Below, piece after piece: positions 1-12,189 of a stretch of 64,000 nt of DNA (position 1 is the stretch's first letter; the number at the start of each line of letters is the position of its first letter). The DNA lies in contig CM057009.1 of assembly GCA_029891345.1 (NCBI GenBank), positions 308,986,666 to 309,050,665 on the forward strand. The letters are read 5' to 3'. The notes below the pieces were generated by a model. The model had not been told where the DNA came from and did no database searches. It saw only the letters and a list, made by a program, of their open reading frames with translations. Origin of the DNA: Dryococelus australis. Taxonomy: Eukaryota > Arthropoda > Insecta > Phasmatodea > Phasmatidae. Position numbers and translations under genes: made by a program.

Positions 1-96
1 TTGTTATTTGCAAAACTAAAATCACAATACTATGTCTTTGTTTGAGCTCTGTTGTTTATTTTATATTTCAAAATCGGGTACCTCACTCGCCTAGGC

Positions 97-352
97 CATG
101 AAGTGAGTGATTGAAGAGATTTGGGCGGCTCTAAACAGTGAAGACTTGAGAGCCGGTGAGAGTGATTTAGGTGAATATGGAGCGGCGCCGGAATGAAGGG
201 ACGGGGGGAACTGGGAGACCCCCGAGAAAACCCGCCGACCAACGGCATCGCCCGGCACGATTCCCACATGCGAAAATCCGGTGACCCGGCCCGGGGATTG
301 AACCATAGGCCATTAAGATTCGGCCTTCTGTTTACCAGCTAACGGATCCAAA
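97..352 (-). mobile_element. tRNA-derived SINE, copy 1 (minus orientation)
   Basis: GC-rich block in AT-rich DNA. On the minus strand the start resembles the 5' half of a tRNA, followed by a box-B-like motif (GGTTCAATCCC) and a conserved body with a run reading TCTCCCAGTTCCCCCCGTCCC. The same body is repeated at about 6850-7083, so this is a dispersed repeat and not a gene; ORFs through it are incidental. Pol III transcription is known for this class and is inferred here. I could not define target duplications or the exact tail. Confidence 0.72.
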
Positions 353-2573
353 GTCCCATATAAACAATTTGTATATATTATATTCTTAATTGTAAGCATA
401 GGTTTAGTTTGACGATTAAGCTGTCTCTCTGTTAGCCAAGGACTGAGGGAAACTGTTAATGCGCCTACAGTAAACTCTCCATATTTCTGTGAAAGGTTGC
501 CCGGTTTGCGATTTTTCCGCCTTACCGAGAGGGTTGCGATTAAAAACCAAGAGAGCTGCTGTTATTTATTGAAATATATGTTTTCATTGTAGGCTAAATA
601 TATATATATATATATAAAATATAGCATTAAAAATATCATACAGTTCGTTTAAAATACCATTCCAGACATTCTATAAAACTAATCAGTGCATCGCTGTGTC
701 TGGCCACCTACAAAGTCAGAGACTTGGTGAACGTCATCTATCAGCTGTGTCGTGGACTCGGCTTACTGTAAAAGCACATACGCGTGTTCTACAGCATTGC
801 TTTCAAAGTTATACATTTTAAAAAGTAGACATTTTACCGAAAATTAAAGCACAGCAATACCAAAACCTCATTTATTACAACATGTGTAGTACTTACAAGG
901 GTAGTTTAATTTATAGTGCGAGACGCAACAGTAGATCTTAATTCGATGATTACAGAACAGGCTGTTTGAAATGTTGGGGATGACAGTGTAAATTGCGGCA
1001 ATTATCTTCCAGCCACGCAACTTGAAGCTGTTGCAGGAGCATGTGGGAAGGACCAAGTGCTAACAGTACAGTGGCCTTTACTCTATAAATAATGTTTGTC
1101 CTGTACATTATACGCGCTTAGTTTCACTCCTCAGGGTTTACAAATTGTATAACAAAAATTTCCCTCCACAATGCTTTTAAAATCCCCTCCTTCTCACTCG
1201 CTGTGGTCGTATGTGACCGTCTTAAATGCGGAGGTGTCAACTAGGTTAAATTTAAAGCCGTTGTCACTGAATGCCAAGCGGGATTTTCTAGCTTGGTGTA
1301 GGTGGTTTGCTGTATAAAGTTATGTAATATAATGTTTGAAATTATTTTTTGGCGTCATCGAAATGCTGCACACATCCGACAGTGATATCATTTTACATTA
1401 AAGACATCTGTATATTGAAATAAGTTTATACATTTATTATAAAATCTTTGATTTTTTCTCAAAATTCTATTAAAATTGACTTAGCAATCACTGAAATTTA
1501 TACGGCACTAAGCGGTTTTTTTTTTACAAGAAAAATTGTTTATTCATTCCAATTATTCAAATTGAAAACACCTGTCTGCCGAATAAAATTACTGGTTAAG
1601 ATGAAAAAGGTGTTATTTTTTCACCAGAGACGAATCAACATATACTTCACGCAATAAACTATACTTCTAACACGATTTTTAGGTTATTTAGGGTCAAATT
1701 CAGTTTTCACGCTTTTATTAAGTCAGCGATTGTATGACGTCATTCCCGGAAACTGGTGCTTCGTAAAAGCGAGGCTCCACAGTAACTCCTCTTTAGTTTT
1801 GCTGTCGGAAGTCGTTTCGCGATATCCAGCCACAGTTCCTCCACAGAAATTACATAATCGAGCTTTCGAATTGATTTTAGTCACTCTGCAACACTCTTAA
1901 GTCACGCACTTTCTTTCAGGTGGCAGTGTGAATGCCCCTTAAAATCTAACTGTGTTGGCTTGCAGCACAGAGTGATATGTTTACACTGACTTGTGCTTTC
2001 GACTTTGCAAGAGGGGTAGGGAGAGAGGCAGACTGCATAATGGCGAGCGACATTTTCCTCATCTCCGCTGGCTGGCCGCTTCGTTTTATCAAAAGACTCC
2101 TCTCATTGTATTCCGCACATATTTCGCTTGTTAAAATATAATGTATATACACACATTACAATAAGTGTGGTGTTGAATATGAGTCTAAAATTTAGAAAGT
2201 TATATCGAATGTATTTTCTTAAAGGTCTATGGTTTGCTCAATGAAAATTTATTTTTCCCACTGCATTTATGAGGAAACAATATTTCCTATTACAAGTCCG
2301 AGTTATTTGAAATCCGATATATTAAGGTCCGAACTATCGAGAGTTTACTGTAATATTTCTGACAAATAATACAACTCTGACTCTAAGGATTTCATATTTG
2401 TAATAACCTCAAACAATAATTATAATATTCCTTATCATAATTACTCGAAATTAATTTTGGTTCACAACATTAGTGAGTGTTTATTGTTTCTTGAAAAACT
2501 TCAGGGAAAACAATGATAACTTTTTGCACAGAGAATATGGCCCATATTTAACATTTTGCTATATGTTAACTAG
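353..2573. other. Non-coding stretch upstream of the exon, probably intron
   Basis: No supported gene. It holds a short TA dinucleotide run near 597-618 and AT-rich sequence with many stops in all frames. It ends in a plausible splice acceptor (a T-rich stretch, then TAG at 2571-2573), so at least its right part is probably the last intron of the host gene at 2574. Confidence 0.5.
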
Positions 2574-3231
2574 GTATGGACTACGGCGATCAAGCGATGG
2601 CCATAGTGTGCTAGATTCAAGGCGACGACATGACTCTCACAAACACAGGAAGCCAAGGTCATGGCACCCTTCTCCATATGGCAGTGATGATGATGATGAT
2701 CAGTTAACAAGGGAAGAAAAGAAAGCTAAAATCAAAGCAGAAATTGCTCGTCGTCGGCAACAAATTGAAGAAAATGCCAGACTGCACGAAGAGCTCCTAC
2801 GACTGGCCCGTCTTCGAGAAAGTGCAGAATTAGGGTTCACTCCTCACTCTGGCACTGAACTAGGTCACAGTGGAGGATATGGAACCTCCAGTGTGTTGAA
2901 ATCTATTGACGAGCTTCTGTTGTCTGGCGGCAGTGGCTCTGGTCTTCACTTAGATTACCGAGGGCATGGACCTTTGCGCACTGAAGAAGATCGTTCCATG
3001 GATAGAATAGCATCTACATTTCGAACAGATGATTACACGGCTGGTGTGTACGAACGCCTATCTGATTTCTCCCCATTAATGGACTTCACACCACATGCTA
3101 TGCCTTTACTCCCAGATATGCCAACACGATCGAGAAAACTCCTTGAAGACTTGGGAAGTTCTCCAATAACAGAGTCTGTTCTTGCTCCTCCACAAAAGAG
3201 CAAGTATGGATCAAGACTTTATGCAAAATAA
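2574..3231 (+). CDS. Terminal coding exon of a host gene, Piccolo/RIM/Fife-like C terminus (tentative)
   Basis: An open frame of about 219 codons ends in TAA at 3229-3231. I start it at 2574, after an acceptor-type TAG, because the frame upstream to 2473 is low-complexity and not protein-like. The first base completes a codon split by the intron. The protein has a basic Arg/His/Lys-rich stretch, an acidic run of five Asp, a charged helix of about 45 residues (begins LTREEKKAKIKAEIARRRQQ) likely to form a coiled coil, a Gly/Ser-rich linker, and a basic tail ending SRLYAK. The helix and tail recall the C termini of insect active-zone scaffolds (Piccolo/RIM/Fife type), which act at presynaptic release sites. 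That identity is from memory and uncertain; that this is a real exon is much more certain. There is no transmembrane segment. It is the only host-type coding sequence I support here. Confidence 0.82.
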
Positions 3232-4230
3232 ATCGGTTGTTTGTTGGCATACGGATTTAGCTACAATTTATTAACGTTCTATCAGATTCGATTATTTATC
3301 TTCATCTGTTTACCTACCCTATTACATTATTATACTGGCTGAAAGTTTATGATTAAATAGATTCATTCTTTTTTAATGTTGACCTGTATAACAACGCACA
3401 TTCAAGTATTAAATCATACGGGACACTTTCAGTGTGGCATGGAATAAAGCTTCCCTCAGTTGTCTTGCTCTGAATTTATATATAAATCAAGAGTACATCA
3501 CACTCTATAGAACGAAACTAAATGTAACCATTAACTTTTGCTTCATCTACAACTGATGAAGAACATATTTAAATAGTAATTCAGCTAATGCCATATTTTG
3601 TTAACAGTATTGAGCATTCTCTTCTGCATGTATCAAGCTATTTGGTTTCGAGATACTACTGAATGTTCCATGCTAAATAATTTACTACAATTGAATATGT
3701 TGAGCCATCAATTAGATTTAATTTGAAAAATATCACCACATGTACTATGTACCTAATCCTGCAAAATTTATCTTCCACTTCAAGTGTTGTTGGCATTCTG
3801 TAATATTGTTATAATGTGTACAAGTTATCGTGACAAAAAGTGATTCTGTTTCCACAACTAAAAGAGTATTAGTGAAGATAATAATTTGCAGTAGTCTCCA
3901 ACTTACACAGTGGCATAAAATAAATGTGGTACAGATCACCATACTATTTCTGTATGGCTAAAGAATATTTCCTTCACAATGGATAACCAAATGAAAAATT
4001 ATATGTTAATGTAATCAACTGTGTTTTATGAAGCAGAGCATGATATGTAGATTGTATAAAATCATACAAAATGATGTGTATAAATTGTTAAGTAATTTAT
4101 TTAACAAATAAGCCCTTCAATTCAAACTAAAGAAGAATTTTGGATATGAATTGCTGTTAATGTTACACTTGGTTTACTTTAAAAATTATAGTAAAATTTA
4201 ATTTTTGTACACAACAATAAGTTAAATAAA
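3232..4230 (+). other. Probable 3' UTR with several polyadenylation signals
   Basis: Sequence after the stop is AT-rich and non-coding. AATAAA hexamers occur at 3443-3448, near 3918 and near 4214. Which one is used cannot be decided from sequence alone. Confidence 0.45.
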
Positions 4231-6849
4231 CACATATAGTATTGTATGTAGTTTTATAAGTCATAAAACATTCCAATAGTACTGACATGCTGAAAACTAT
4301 GCCACATGGCCGCTTCCAGTTTCTGCGTGTACCTAGCTCATATGAGAATAAACACGAATATATGTACATATAATTTTAATATATTTATATCACCATATCT
4401 ATAAAAAATATAATATTGTAATGTTTCATATTTTATGATGGTTTGTCTAGTTAAAAAATATAAATAGATACATTACGTGTATCAGTGTGTGTTTGTAATT
4501 TACTCTATGCTACATTTTCTGTGAAAATGTTTTTTACTGTTATCATAATTGTTACTACACGCAACATACCACAATAACTAGGATAAAATGTTTATGTACA
4601 TTTTCTGCTAGAGCACTTGAGTGATGGCCAAAGTATTTGTAAAACACAGGAACTCTATCAAATTACTGATACTTTGAATTGTGCAAAGAGATATGCATAA
4701 GAAAAAAACTAGCATTTGGAAGTATGATACAAACAAAACTGAAAATCTGTTTATCTAAATTTGAAAAGGAAAAGTGATGTTCAACATGTTAAAATATTAC
4801 ATATTTCCGTAACGGAAATAAAAACAATTCTACAGTTATACAAAAGTTCAAATAAATTATTGCACCATTTAGCATTGCAGTTATTTAATTTATTAATTCC
4901 TTCCTGTATTATATATTTACATATATATTACTGTACAACTTCACAGTACTATAAGGCTGTAATTACTTATTACATCCTGATAACTGTAAGATGCTAAGTT
5001 AGCCAAGCTAAACATTATACATTACCATATTAAAAATTCTTTAAAACTCTTTACACATAAACGTATCAAAAGGCACAATTATCATCGATATTATTTTACC
5101 ACAACATTTTAGGTTACCAAAATGTTCCTTTTAACAATACTATAAACTCTAGTCGTAAACGTTTATTACAAGACACAATTACAACTAGGATTATTTTAGT
5201 ACATATTCATTAAGGTAGTGAGGTATCTTTGAAACCCTTGAAGGACGAAACATTACAGGGAAATCTTGTTCAACCTTAAATCTTCTGAATTGACGATCCT
5301 GTTCAACCACAAAAACGTGTATCCTTTGCACTGATAATATTTCTTGCGCTGAGTAGGGTGACCAGATTCTACCCGTTCAGTTCTGCATTCGTCGTATTAT
5401 TAAGACATTTATGACTTCCTACATGCTGTCAAAAAAGCAGCACAATACCGTATAAAAATAATACACACCTGGAAAATCGGTCTTGCAAGAGTATTTCATG
5501 CTACCAAGCAGGCGTTGAATAATGAGTACGTTGTTAATCAGGTTTCCTTTTGCAATGCATGGAAGTTGACGCACATCACAGCAGCACACACAATATCTCA
5601 ATAATTAGCATAATACCCCTACTCTAGTTACCAAAAACAGAACACCAAGGTTACTTAGAGAAGGGACTATGGTAGAAAGGTATATTGTTCTTTATGATCA
5701 GTAGAGCAGCGATTCGATTCGATGGCGTCAAAGAGAGGCCCAGTCTGGCGTGTGCTACATGTGAGCTCGCCACCTCTTTCAAATTTGTGTTTACAGACAT
5801 ATGTGGTGACACACTGTCAAATACTCTGATTAGTATATGTGCAGTGTGGCAGAATCTCAATATTATTAGAACATGTAGCCCTCTATTGAAGAAAAGAAGT
5901 CCATTTATATTGAGCTCCTTCTGAGCAACGAACAGCTAGATTGATATCTTAGTACGTAGTATGGTAACCAAATATAACTGAAAGAACACTGTAACATGGT
6001 AATGGGAATTTGCTGTTTATTCTCTCCTTCAAAGGTTGTATTTTTGTAGCAAAAGGTTCAAAACCTAGTAATGGTTTCTTATTTCCAGTTTCCTTAAGCT
6101 ATACCACAATTGACACAATTTATAAGAGTGTGAATATATGCGGTTTCACCACGTATTACACCACAACCTGACCAACATAGATGTTTGTTTATACCACTAC
6201 CAATGATTGCAGATTTGAGTATTCCTCATGCTGAAAATCTATTTAGACACTATGTGTTTCCTATCTATACACTTTCATTTTCCTCTTGTATTAATATTTA
6301 TTATCGTGTGGCATTCAGGACATAAATTACAATGCCAGGCTTCCAAATGCCCTGGTCAAAATAAATATCACCATCACCTTCCATAAAACCAATATGCCTC
6401 GGTACTTATTTAGCTAATCTTTTTTTGAATTATGTTTGATTACATTTTCTAAAGCCATAGGTTTCAATAAATAATTGTATTTGGGCAGCTAATGCTAAAT
6501 AGAAGCTGTGTCCGACTGAAGTGTGACCCTAACACAAAAGTTTTGCAGAGTTACAACAAAATATGAATATTGAGATTCTGACAATTGCATTTTTAAGCTG
6601 TGTTTTACGCATCAATATTGCATGTTCAGCAACTCAATTACTTTTGAGATACTAAGGACTTGCAGCGCAAAGTAAAATCATCACTGGTATTAAATGCCTT
6701 AATTCTGCGGAATTAAAATACATGTTTTCTAGAACTGAAACACTATGTATTCCACGATTTGAGAAGATAGTCATTTTGCTTTTATGATGGTGGAGAAGTC
6801 CTTCAAGTGTAGCGAGCAAACTCTATACAATTAGAGTAATAATCACAAG
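4231..6849. other. Gene-free AT-rich stretch
   Basis: No supported gene. Small ORFs lack recognisable features. A short inverted match (CAGAATCTCAATATT near 5849 and its complement near 6563) could be the ends of an old miniature transposon, but it is only about 15 bases and the interior is unremarkable. Confidence 0.4.
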
Positions 6850-7083
6850 GCTAGGGTGGAGTGGAAAGGTTGACAGACCGAGAAGGGCAAAGCGAGGCAT
6901 GGAGCAGTGCCGGAATGCAATGACGGGGGGAATGGGAGATCCCCGACAAAACCAGACGACCAGCAGCATCTTCCAGCACGATTACCACATGTGAAAATCC
7001 GGAAGTGGCCCCATGGGGAATCTAACCCAGTTCACTTTGGTGAACGGCAAGCACTCCAGCTGCTGATCCACCGAGGTCCCAAA
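6850..7083 (-). mobile_element. tRNA-derived SINE, copy 2 (minus orientation)
   Basis: Diverged second copy of the SINE at 97-352, in the same orientation. The minus strand starts GGGACCTCGGTGGATCAGCA, which is tRNA-like around box A, then has GGGTTAGATTCCC at the box B position, then the shared body ending near the ATGCCTCGCTTTGCCC segment. No coding content. Confidence 0.75.
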
Positions 7084-7494
7084 ACTCACAAAGAAATAGG
7101 TACAGACTGATATTGTATTCAAGGACGTCACATGCTACTCTGTAAAATGATAATGTATCTGGTTCTTCGTGTGATCACTGGTTCTGTTGGGTTTTTAAAA
7201 CTGAATTTTTCACATTGGCTATATTCTAATATTATGATTTCAATATATGCATTCATACAATAAAATAAGAACGAAGTTCTGGCGCATGTCTTGGTTTTGG
7301 GAATGCAGAAATGTTACTGGATGGAAATGTTTTGTACATAACCCTTTTCGGATGGAACGGACCATGATACTGTTTCCCAAAAAGACCATTTCCAGTTCAA
7401 ATACGATGTAAAGTCTGAATATATAATAATGTTATCCAACTTCCATCAGACAATTCAGCTTCTAAGAATGCCCTACTCATATGTATATGCTACC

Positions 7495-7500
7495 AACATA
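7495..7500. repeat. Left target-site duplication AACATA
   Basis: Matches AACATA at 9154-9159 exactly, immediately outside the two foldback ends. Confidence 0.85.
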
Positions 7501-9153
7501 AGTAGTATGATTTGGACGATTTTGGCGCAAGGGATTGGGGAGTAGGAGCGCAGGAGCGCCCGGCCACCATCCTGTTACGACACCGGCAGCAATTGTTAAA
7601 TTTTTCCTTAAAAATTTCCCTTTTATTTAAAAATAATTTCCCTTTTTTCCTTAAAAATTTCCCTTTATTCCCTCAAAAAATGTTAGAAGCTCCCAAAAAT
7701 GGTAGAAGCCCCCCACCCCCCGCATGTAAAAACAAGCCCCTGGAATCTAATTTTCGTCGATTTAATTAATTTGAGGGCCTTCCTTTGGACCTACAGAGCA
7801 GTGGCGGCCATATTGGTTTTATACACATACCCTATGCAAAATCGAAACAAGGTATAAAGGATAGGACTCAGGCCTAAGCATCCGCCATCTTGCATCCATA
7901 TTGTATGGAGATGATCTTTGACCCAGACCGTGACCCGTGACCTTGACCTTTGATCTGTGGCCTTGAAAATGCAAAAGTTAAAAAAATAAAAAATCCCAAA
8001 AATGTATTATTAAAATTAAATTATTAATAATTATTACAAAAATATTTTTAAAAAGTACAAATTATTTTTTTACTTACATTTCCCAGCACCACCATTAATT
8101 ACATTCATTCCATCTCCAGCAGATGACTGACTCCCTCGCACCCTCATTCTAGGTCATTCTAGGTCATGGGGTCAAGTTCGAGATAGTCTGCATCTTATAT
8201 GGCGGTGGTAGTCTTTAATGTATTATGAATGCCGACTTTTGTGTATTTTACTCAATTTTTTGTTTTATTGGTCATGGGATCAAGTTTAGGGGCCACGGCT
8301 CATGGGTCACAGGTCTAAGTTCAATTACTAATGGGCATTGACTTCCAATATGGCAGAGAAGTGATGTATACAGAGATAGTGGGCACCTACCAAGATGGTG
8401 GTCTCCAGTAATGTATAAACAAATGAGGAACGAAAAAATCAAGATGATGGAATGAGTATAGTTGAGGGGAGTGGATGCGAGGGAGTCAGTCGTCAGCTGG
8501 GGATCGAACGAATGTTATTAATGGTGGTGTTGGGAAATGAATGTTAAAAAAGATAATTGATAAGTTTCTAAAATAGTGTTTTAATATTTTTTAATCATTA
8601 AAATTCAATAATAAGTTTTTTTTGTTTTTGCAATATTTAGGTATTTTTTGAAAAATTTTTGGATTTTTTTCATAGGGCATTTTCAAGGTCACAGGTCAAA
8701 GGTCATGGTCATTGGTCATGGTCGGGGTCAAATGTAATCCGCATATAACATGGATGCGAGGTGGCTGATTCTTAGGTCTCAGTCCTATCCTCTATACCTT
8801 GTATCGATTTTGCAAAGGTATGCCTATAAAACCAATATGGCCGCCACTACTCTGTAGGTCCGAAGGAAGCCCCTCAAAATAATTAAATTGACGAAAATTG
8901 GATTCCAGGGGCTTGTTTCTATATCAGGGGGACTTCTGCCTTTTTTGAGGGCTTCTAACATTTTTTGAGGGGAAAAAGGGAATTTTTTAAGGAAAAAGGG
9001 AAATTTTTAGGGTATTTTAGTCAATTTTGAGGGAAAAAAAGAAAATTTTGAGGGAGAAAGGGAAACAATGGCTGCCGGTGATGTAACAAGATGGCGGCCG
9101 AGCGGCTCCTACTCCCCAATCCCTTGTTCCAAAGTCATCCAAATCATACTACT
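7501..9153. mobile_element. Foldback element with 6-bp target duplication and AG...CT ends (Maverick/Polinton-like termini)
   Basis: The left end begins AGTAGTATGATTTGGACG and the right end is its near-complement, ending CCAAATCATACTACT. Both are flanked by a direct AACATA (7495-7500 and 9154-9159). The two arms, about 7501-8150 and 8468-9153, are diverged inverted copies that can be followed block by block: the CCCCAATCCC segment, the G/A-rich runs with GGGAAA, the GGCCGCCA motif, the tGACCTtGACC-type runs, and the GACTGACTCCCTCGCA block. The spacer of about 317 bp carries one unit like the 117-bp repeat at 60.3 kb. There is no transposase, so it must be non-autonomous. Six-bp duplications with AG/CT termini and long terminal inverted repeats are hallmarks of Maverick/Polinton elements; that assignment is inference. 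Confidence 0.88.
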
Positions 9154-9159
9154 AACATA
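9154..9159. repeat. Right target-site duplication AACATA
   Basis: Partner of 7495-7500. Confidence 0.85.
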
Positions 9160-10540
9160 CTTAAATCGAAGTACATAAATAAGCTTGATGCTTAATTTCG
9201 TACAAACTTAAGTCTAATACTTTGCGATTTGTTGAATGTAACTTGCGAATTTCTTTATTCATGATCAGTATGAAATATTTGCAGTCAGTTTTGAATAATA
9301 CATCACAGCCATAGAAGTATTGATAGAAATGTTTGCATACAAAGTAAACAGCTAGAACTTATATATTTGACTATGATTATTCTCTGCTGGGAAATACTTT
9401 TACAGGCATAAAACACTGGTTTTCCATATTTAGAAAACACAGTCTGTTCCATCTGTACATATTTCAGTGTGAGTCTTTACAGTCATTAAATGTTTTTAAA
9501 AAATGACTGTAAAGTTAATATGGCCTTTAAGTTTCAATACTCGCAATATGTAGGTTAGGGTCACATATAATTTCAAAATAGATTTTATGTGTCAAATGAA
9601 ATCTCTCTGAAAATTCACTAAACAAAGATAACTGAAGATATTGTTTACATACTGGAACATTTTAGCTGGTAATAGCTTTGATTTTATAACGATTTGGAAC
9701 AACCGCATATGCAGAAGTGTTGATCCACTTGCTATGCTTAATTTGCCTTGTACAGAAATTTCTGTAAAATAAATTTTACATTACACATTCGTTACCTGTG
9801 AAAAACTTCTGCCAGAATTCTGTTGAATCTGTTTTTTCCCTGCATAAATCAGTTAATCATAAGCATAGATTATGACACCTTCAAAATAACCAAAAATATC
9901 GGTTTTGTATCTTTAAGACACCTCAATGTGGATTCTTAGACCAATAAGTACCTTGTTTTTGAAGAGAGTTAGACAATATTTTGTATTAATAGCGTCCAAA
10001 GATAGTGGGAAATGTGCAATAAAATTGAACTTTGTTAATCAAGATGTGCATACCAGAATGAAGCACTGAGATCCACGAAACTGAAATATTGCACCTGGCC
10101 CGATTTCACAACAACCTCCCTGACACCTGGTAATTATCTCAGAATGCTCCTTAACAATAGCCTCATTTAAGTCTTGAGGTTCCAGGCGGACTCTCAAAGA
10201 AACATTATGTTTCTCTACAATTACGAGGGTTGGTCAAGCGTAAAGGTGACGAGGGTTGCCGAAAAATACCCTGCACATTACGAAAATGCCGAGTGTGGAT
10301 TTTAACACCACACAATTTGATCGACGCTGTGTGTGCATTACACCAGCATGACATATAGTCAGACAGAGGAAGTGGTGATAAGAAGTAGTACGAGTAGACT
10401 GGCCATATAGTTCGGTCTGGATCATTCTTGAAATGAATTATAACAGTAGTTTGACTTAAAACATCGTCCACAGTCGAACCAGAGTGGTTATGTGATTCTT
10501 AATGGTTGAAAGCACCATGTCTATAAATATTTATTTCAGG
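9160..10540. other. Gene-free stretch
   Basis: AT-rich sequence without a supportable gene or RNA. Short ORFs near 10.2-10.47 kb on the minus strand overlap one another in different frames and show no motif. Confidence 0.4.
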
Positions 10541-10549
10541 ATGGTTACA

Positions 10550-11713
10550 GTGTATGGGGTGCACTGTCAGTCATGGAGAACTGCACAAAATGATCAGTGT
10601 GTTTACTTGTGGATGATCAACGATCTGAACGATCAAATTCTCGTCACTTCCGACCTCATGGTACAGGTATAACAATTAGTGAAAGGTAGGTAGGTAGGTA
10701 GGTAGTTGGGCTTAATGTCTCGTCGATAGCGAGGTCATTAGCGATAGTGCTAGTTGCACAGGGGAGAGTGAGTGGGGAAGGATTGGGAAGGAATCGGCCA
10801 CATTTGTCTGGGACCTATCCCAGCATTCGCCTGAAGTGATTTTGGAAAACCATGGCTGGACCGGGAATCGAACCCGGGTCCTCGCGAATGTGAGTCCTGT
10901 GAGTTACCACTGTGCCACCTCGCTCGGTGATTAGCGAAACGTGATTGTCGACTCACTATATGGTGTATGGCATATCAAATCGATGTCAGTCATGGGAGCA
11001 TTTGGATAAATGTATATGCCAAGATGGAGTACTTCAAAGTTGGCATGCAACAGGCACAAAAGAGTTTTGGAATGGGTTCTCGTTTCAGTATTTGCTGCAC
11101 TATCGCCAGGATCCCAATGATGATGCCAGTGGTAGATGACAAGACCTAGTGCCACAATTACGAACCCAAATCTATGTACTCCAGCAATCAGTGGAAATAT
11201 CCTACATATCCCCCACCAAAGAAATTCAAAGCTGGACAAAGAGCAGGTAGGTTATGTGAACCGTATTCTTCGATGACCAAGGAATGCCAGACTGCTGATG
11301 AGTGAGTTCCTTAAACACACAACCACCATCAATAGTGAAGTGTATTGTAGTAAATTGTAACATCTGCATCGTGCCATAGAGGACAAATGATCTGGGATAT
11401 TGATAGAATATATTGTGTTGTTGCACAATAATGCCTGCCCAAATATGTCCTAGCAAACTCCTCTTCTCTCCAAATTTTGCTGGGAAGTGCTGGATCATTC
11501 GAACTACATTCCGGAATTGTCATCCTGTGATAGTAAAATATTTGATCTGCTCAAAAAGCAGCTGAAAGGGTGGAGGTTTGACTCAGATGCTAAGGTTATG
11601 GGTACTGTAAAAAGTTGGATGCTCTCACAGTTCGAAGCCTTCTTTGAGAAAGGCATACACTGGCTTGTGACACAACAAGATCTCTGCCTTCATGACCATA
11701 GCAGTTTATTCTA
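10550..11713 (+). pseudogene. mariner-type transposase pseudogene, split by a SINE
   Basis: Pieces of a mariner transposase (DD34D family, which cuts and pastes DNA at TA sites) are spread over shifting frames. Before the SINE the translation resembles the DDxRSGRP-type linker of the N-terminal DNA-binding part. After it come SHGSIW (second helix-turn-helix), a DKTxCHNYEPKS block matching the GDE(T)W...Y.PESK region, and a FFDDQG block matching the FWDxxG catalytic region. The last frame, 11487-11713, matches the DHPPYSPDLAPSD region as DHSNYIPELSSCD and runs to the usual WL...F..G...L..R.D.C end. The final catalytic Asp position is retained, but several stops and frameshifts interrupt the gene, so it is dead. 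The SINE at 10685-10927 lies inside it. I could not define the terminal inverted repeats. Confidence 0.82.
10685..10927 (-). mobile_element. tRNA-derived SINE with ACCT-repeat tail, inserted in mariner
   Basis: The minus strand starts CCGAGCGAGGTGGCACAGTG, with box A (TGGCACAGTGG) and box B (GGGTTCGATTCCC) at tRNA spacing, a body of about 150 bases, and a tail of ACCT units (GGTAGGTAGG on the plus strand at 10685). It is flanked by ATTAGTGAAA (10675-10684) and ATTAGCGAAA (10930-10939), a 10-base target duplication with one difference. It resembles SINEs I recall from orthopteroid insects. Mobilised by a LINE in trans, as is usual for the class. Confidence 0.93.
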
Positions 11714-12189
11714 ACTGGTGCATGTATTGTATTGTCAGGGACTCTTGTCATTATTTAATTTCATCTCATACCACCCCATTGACTTACTCTGTGAGTGTGC
11801 TACATTTGTATATGACACCCAATTGACACAATCTAATACGTTTTTCAGTTGGTTTTTATTTCAATGGGAATATTGTGTAGGGAATTGGGAGGCGGCATAG
11901 TTCTCCTATATCTTAATTATAGAAGCTGTCACAAACTTAACATTGTCAGGAAACACATCTTAATATTCGATGATGATGTTCTTTTTGGAAGGTGACAGGT
12001 TAGAGTTATTGCTGTTGTTACTTTACCCTGAAGATGGAGGCTGCAATCTCTTCTGAAAAATCGGGAACAAAAACAACAGCAATGCAGTACTACACAGAAG
12101 CTAAGGTTTAGTGACAAAGGTTGCGAAAGCCTGAAAACTTTATAAACGAACTTTTAGTGGGAGGATATTGCCACCCTAGCCAGGAACTT
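11714..12189. other. Short gap between mariner and Penelope-like remnants
   Basis: No supported gene. It may hold the mariner 3' end and the Penelope-like 5' region. Confidence 0.35.

Noticed and set aside
5849-6580. Miniature transposon defined by a 15-base inverted match
   Set aside because: The match is short, has no target duplication, and could arise by chance in AT-rich DNA.
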